Below are positions 5,848 to 5,980 of a DNA stretch of 5,980 bases, piece by piece. The notes under the pieces were generated by a model. It had not been told where the DNA came from, ran no database searches, and worked only from the letters and a program-made list of their open reading frames with translations. This DNA comes from Candidatus Woesearchaeota archaeon CG10_big_fil_rev_8_21_14_0_10_32_24 (GTDB taxonomy: Archaea > Nanobdellota > Nanobdellia > Woesearchaeales > GW2011-AR9). The DNA lies in assembly GCA_002763025.1 (NCBI GenBank), contig PCYG01000049.1:1-5980 (forward strand). The letters run 5' to 3'. The position numbers and the translations under genes were made by a program. The stretch's first letter is position 1. Every line of letters begins with the position of its first letter.

Positions 5848-5980
5848 ATCAAGAATTATACCATGGTCTGATTAATCCTTTAGTATTAAAGAACCAAATA
5901 GGAGAAAACCTCTCAGATGAACAAGAGATCTATAAAGAAAATATTATTGATCATTACAAACATCCACACAACAAGGGAGA
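5844..5980 (+). CDS. sufU: SufU/IscU-like Fe-S scaffold or sulfur acceptor, N-terminal part
   Basis: Forty-five codons are present before the window ends. Residues 30-45, YKENIIDHYKHPHNKG, match the conserved N-terminal helix and loop of the IscU/SufU family (pattern Y-x-E-x-I-x-D-H-Y-x-x-P-x-N-x-G). These proteins bind zinc or a nascent Fe-S cluster through conserved cysteines and accept sulfur from SufS; the cysteines lie beyond the window. Most family members have only about 5-12 residues before this motif, while here there are 29, including LYHGLINPLVLKNQIG. The start is supported by the strong Shine-Dalgarno site and the ATGA overlap with sufS. Whether it is SufU (sulfur transfer) or an IscU-type scaffold cannot be decided from this part; the sufS neighbour favours SufU. 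Confidence 0.85.
   Translation, partial: MNQELYHGLINPLVLKNQIGENLSDEQEIYKENIIDHYKHPHNKG

Noticed and set aside
1..5980. tRNA, rRNA, CRISPR array, transposase or insertion-sequence ends
   Set aside because: I saw no cloverleaf, regularly spaced repeats, transposase motifs or terminal inverted repeats beyond the short ones reported. A covariance-model scan was not possible here.

Overview
The window looks archaeal. It is AT-rich. Three genes are preceded by TATA boxes of the archaeal type (TTTATATA or TTTATAAAT) at archaeal spacing. Two of those genes would have leaderless or nearly leaderless transcripts, and no bacterial -35/-10 pairs are evident. Gene style and packing would suit a small-genome archaeon such as a DPANN member (Woesearchaeota or Pacearchaeota type), but that placement is an inference and was not checked by any search.

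Layout from left to right. (1) Bases 3-194 are the last 63 codons of an unrecognised plus-strand gene, followed by a pyrimidine-rich T tract that is a likely archaeal terminator. (2) Bases 307-813 encode a small multi-pass membrane protein of the YdjM/DUF457 metal-dependent hydrolase type, with its own TATA box. (3) Bases 814-1084 form an intergenic region. It holds a plausible minus-strand gene remnant (806-928) and a C-rich stretch with four CCCACT motifs in two tandem pairs, just upstream of the next promoter. (4) Bases 1085-3248 form a compact restriction-modification cassette: a C5-cytosine DNA methyltransferase, then a probable type II restriction endonuclease with an NgoFVII-like B3-type DNA-recognition domain at its C-terminus, then a 37-codon ORF. 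Both junctions are 4-base ATGA overlaps. (5) Bases 3245-5980 carry a promoter with an inverted repeat and a leadered transcript for an iron-sulfur cluster assembly operon: sufB, sufS and the start of sufU/iscU, again with overlapping ends and clear Shine-Dalgarno sites.

How the genes work together. The methyltransferase protects the host DNA sites that the neighbouring nuclease would cut, and coupled translation should keep their dosage linked. SufS takes sulfur from cysteine, the SufU-like protein probably receives it or acts as scaffold, and SufB is the core of the Fe-S assembly complex. No sufC or sufD is visible next to sufB, and the R-M cassette lies directly upstream. The R-M genes are strikingly poor in C compared with the suf genes, which fits acquisition of the cassette by horizontal transfer. 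The most unusual items are the nuclease architecture, the extra small ORF closing the R-M cassette, and the repeated motifs before the R-M promoter.
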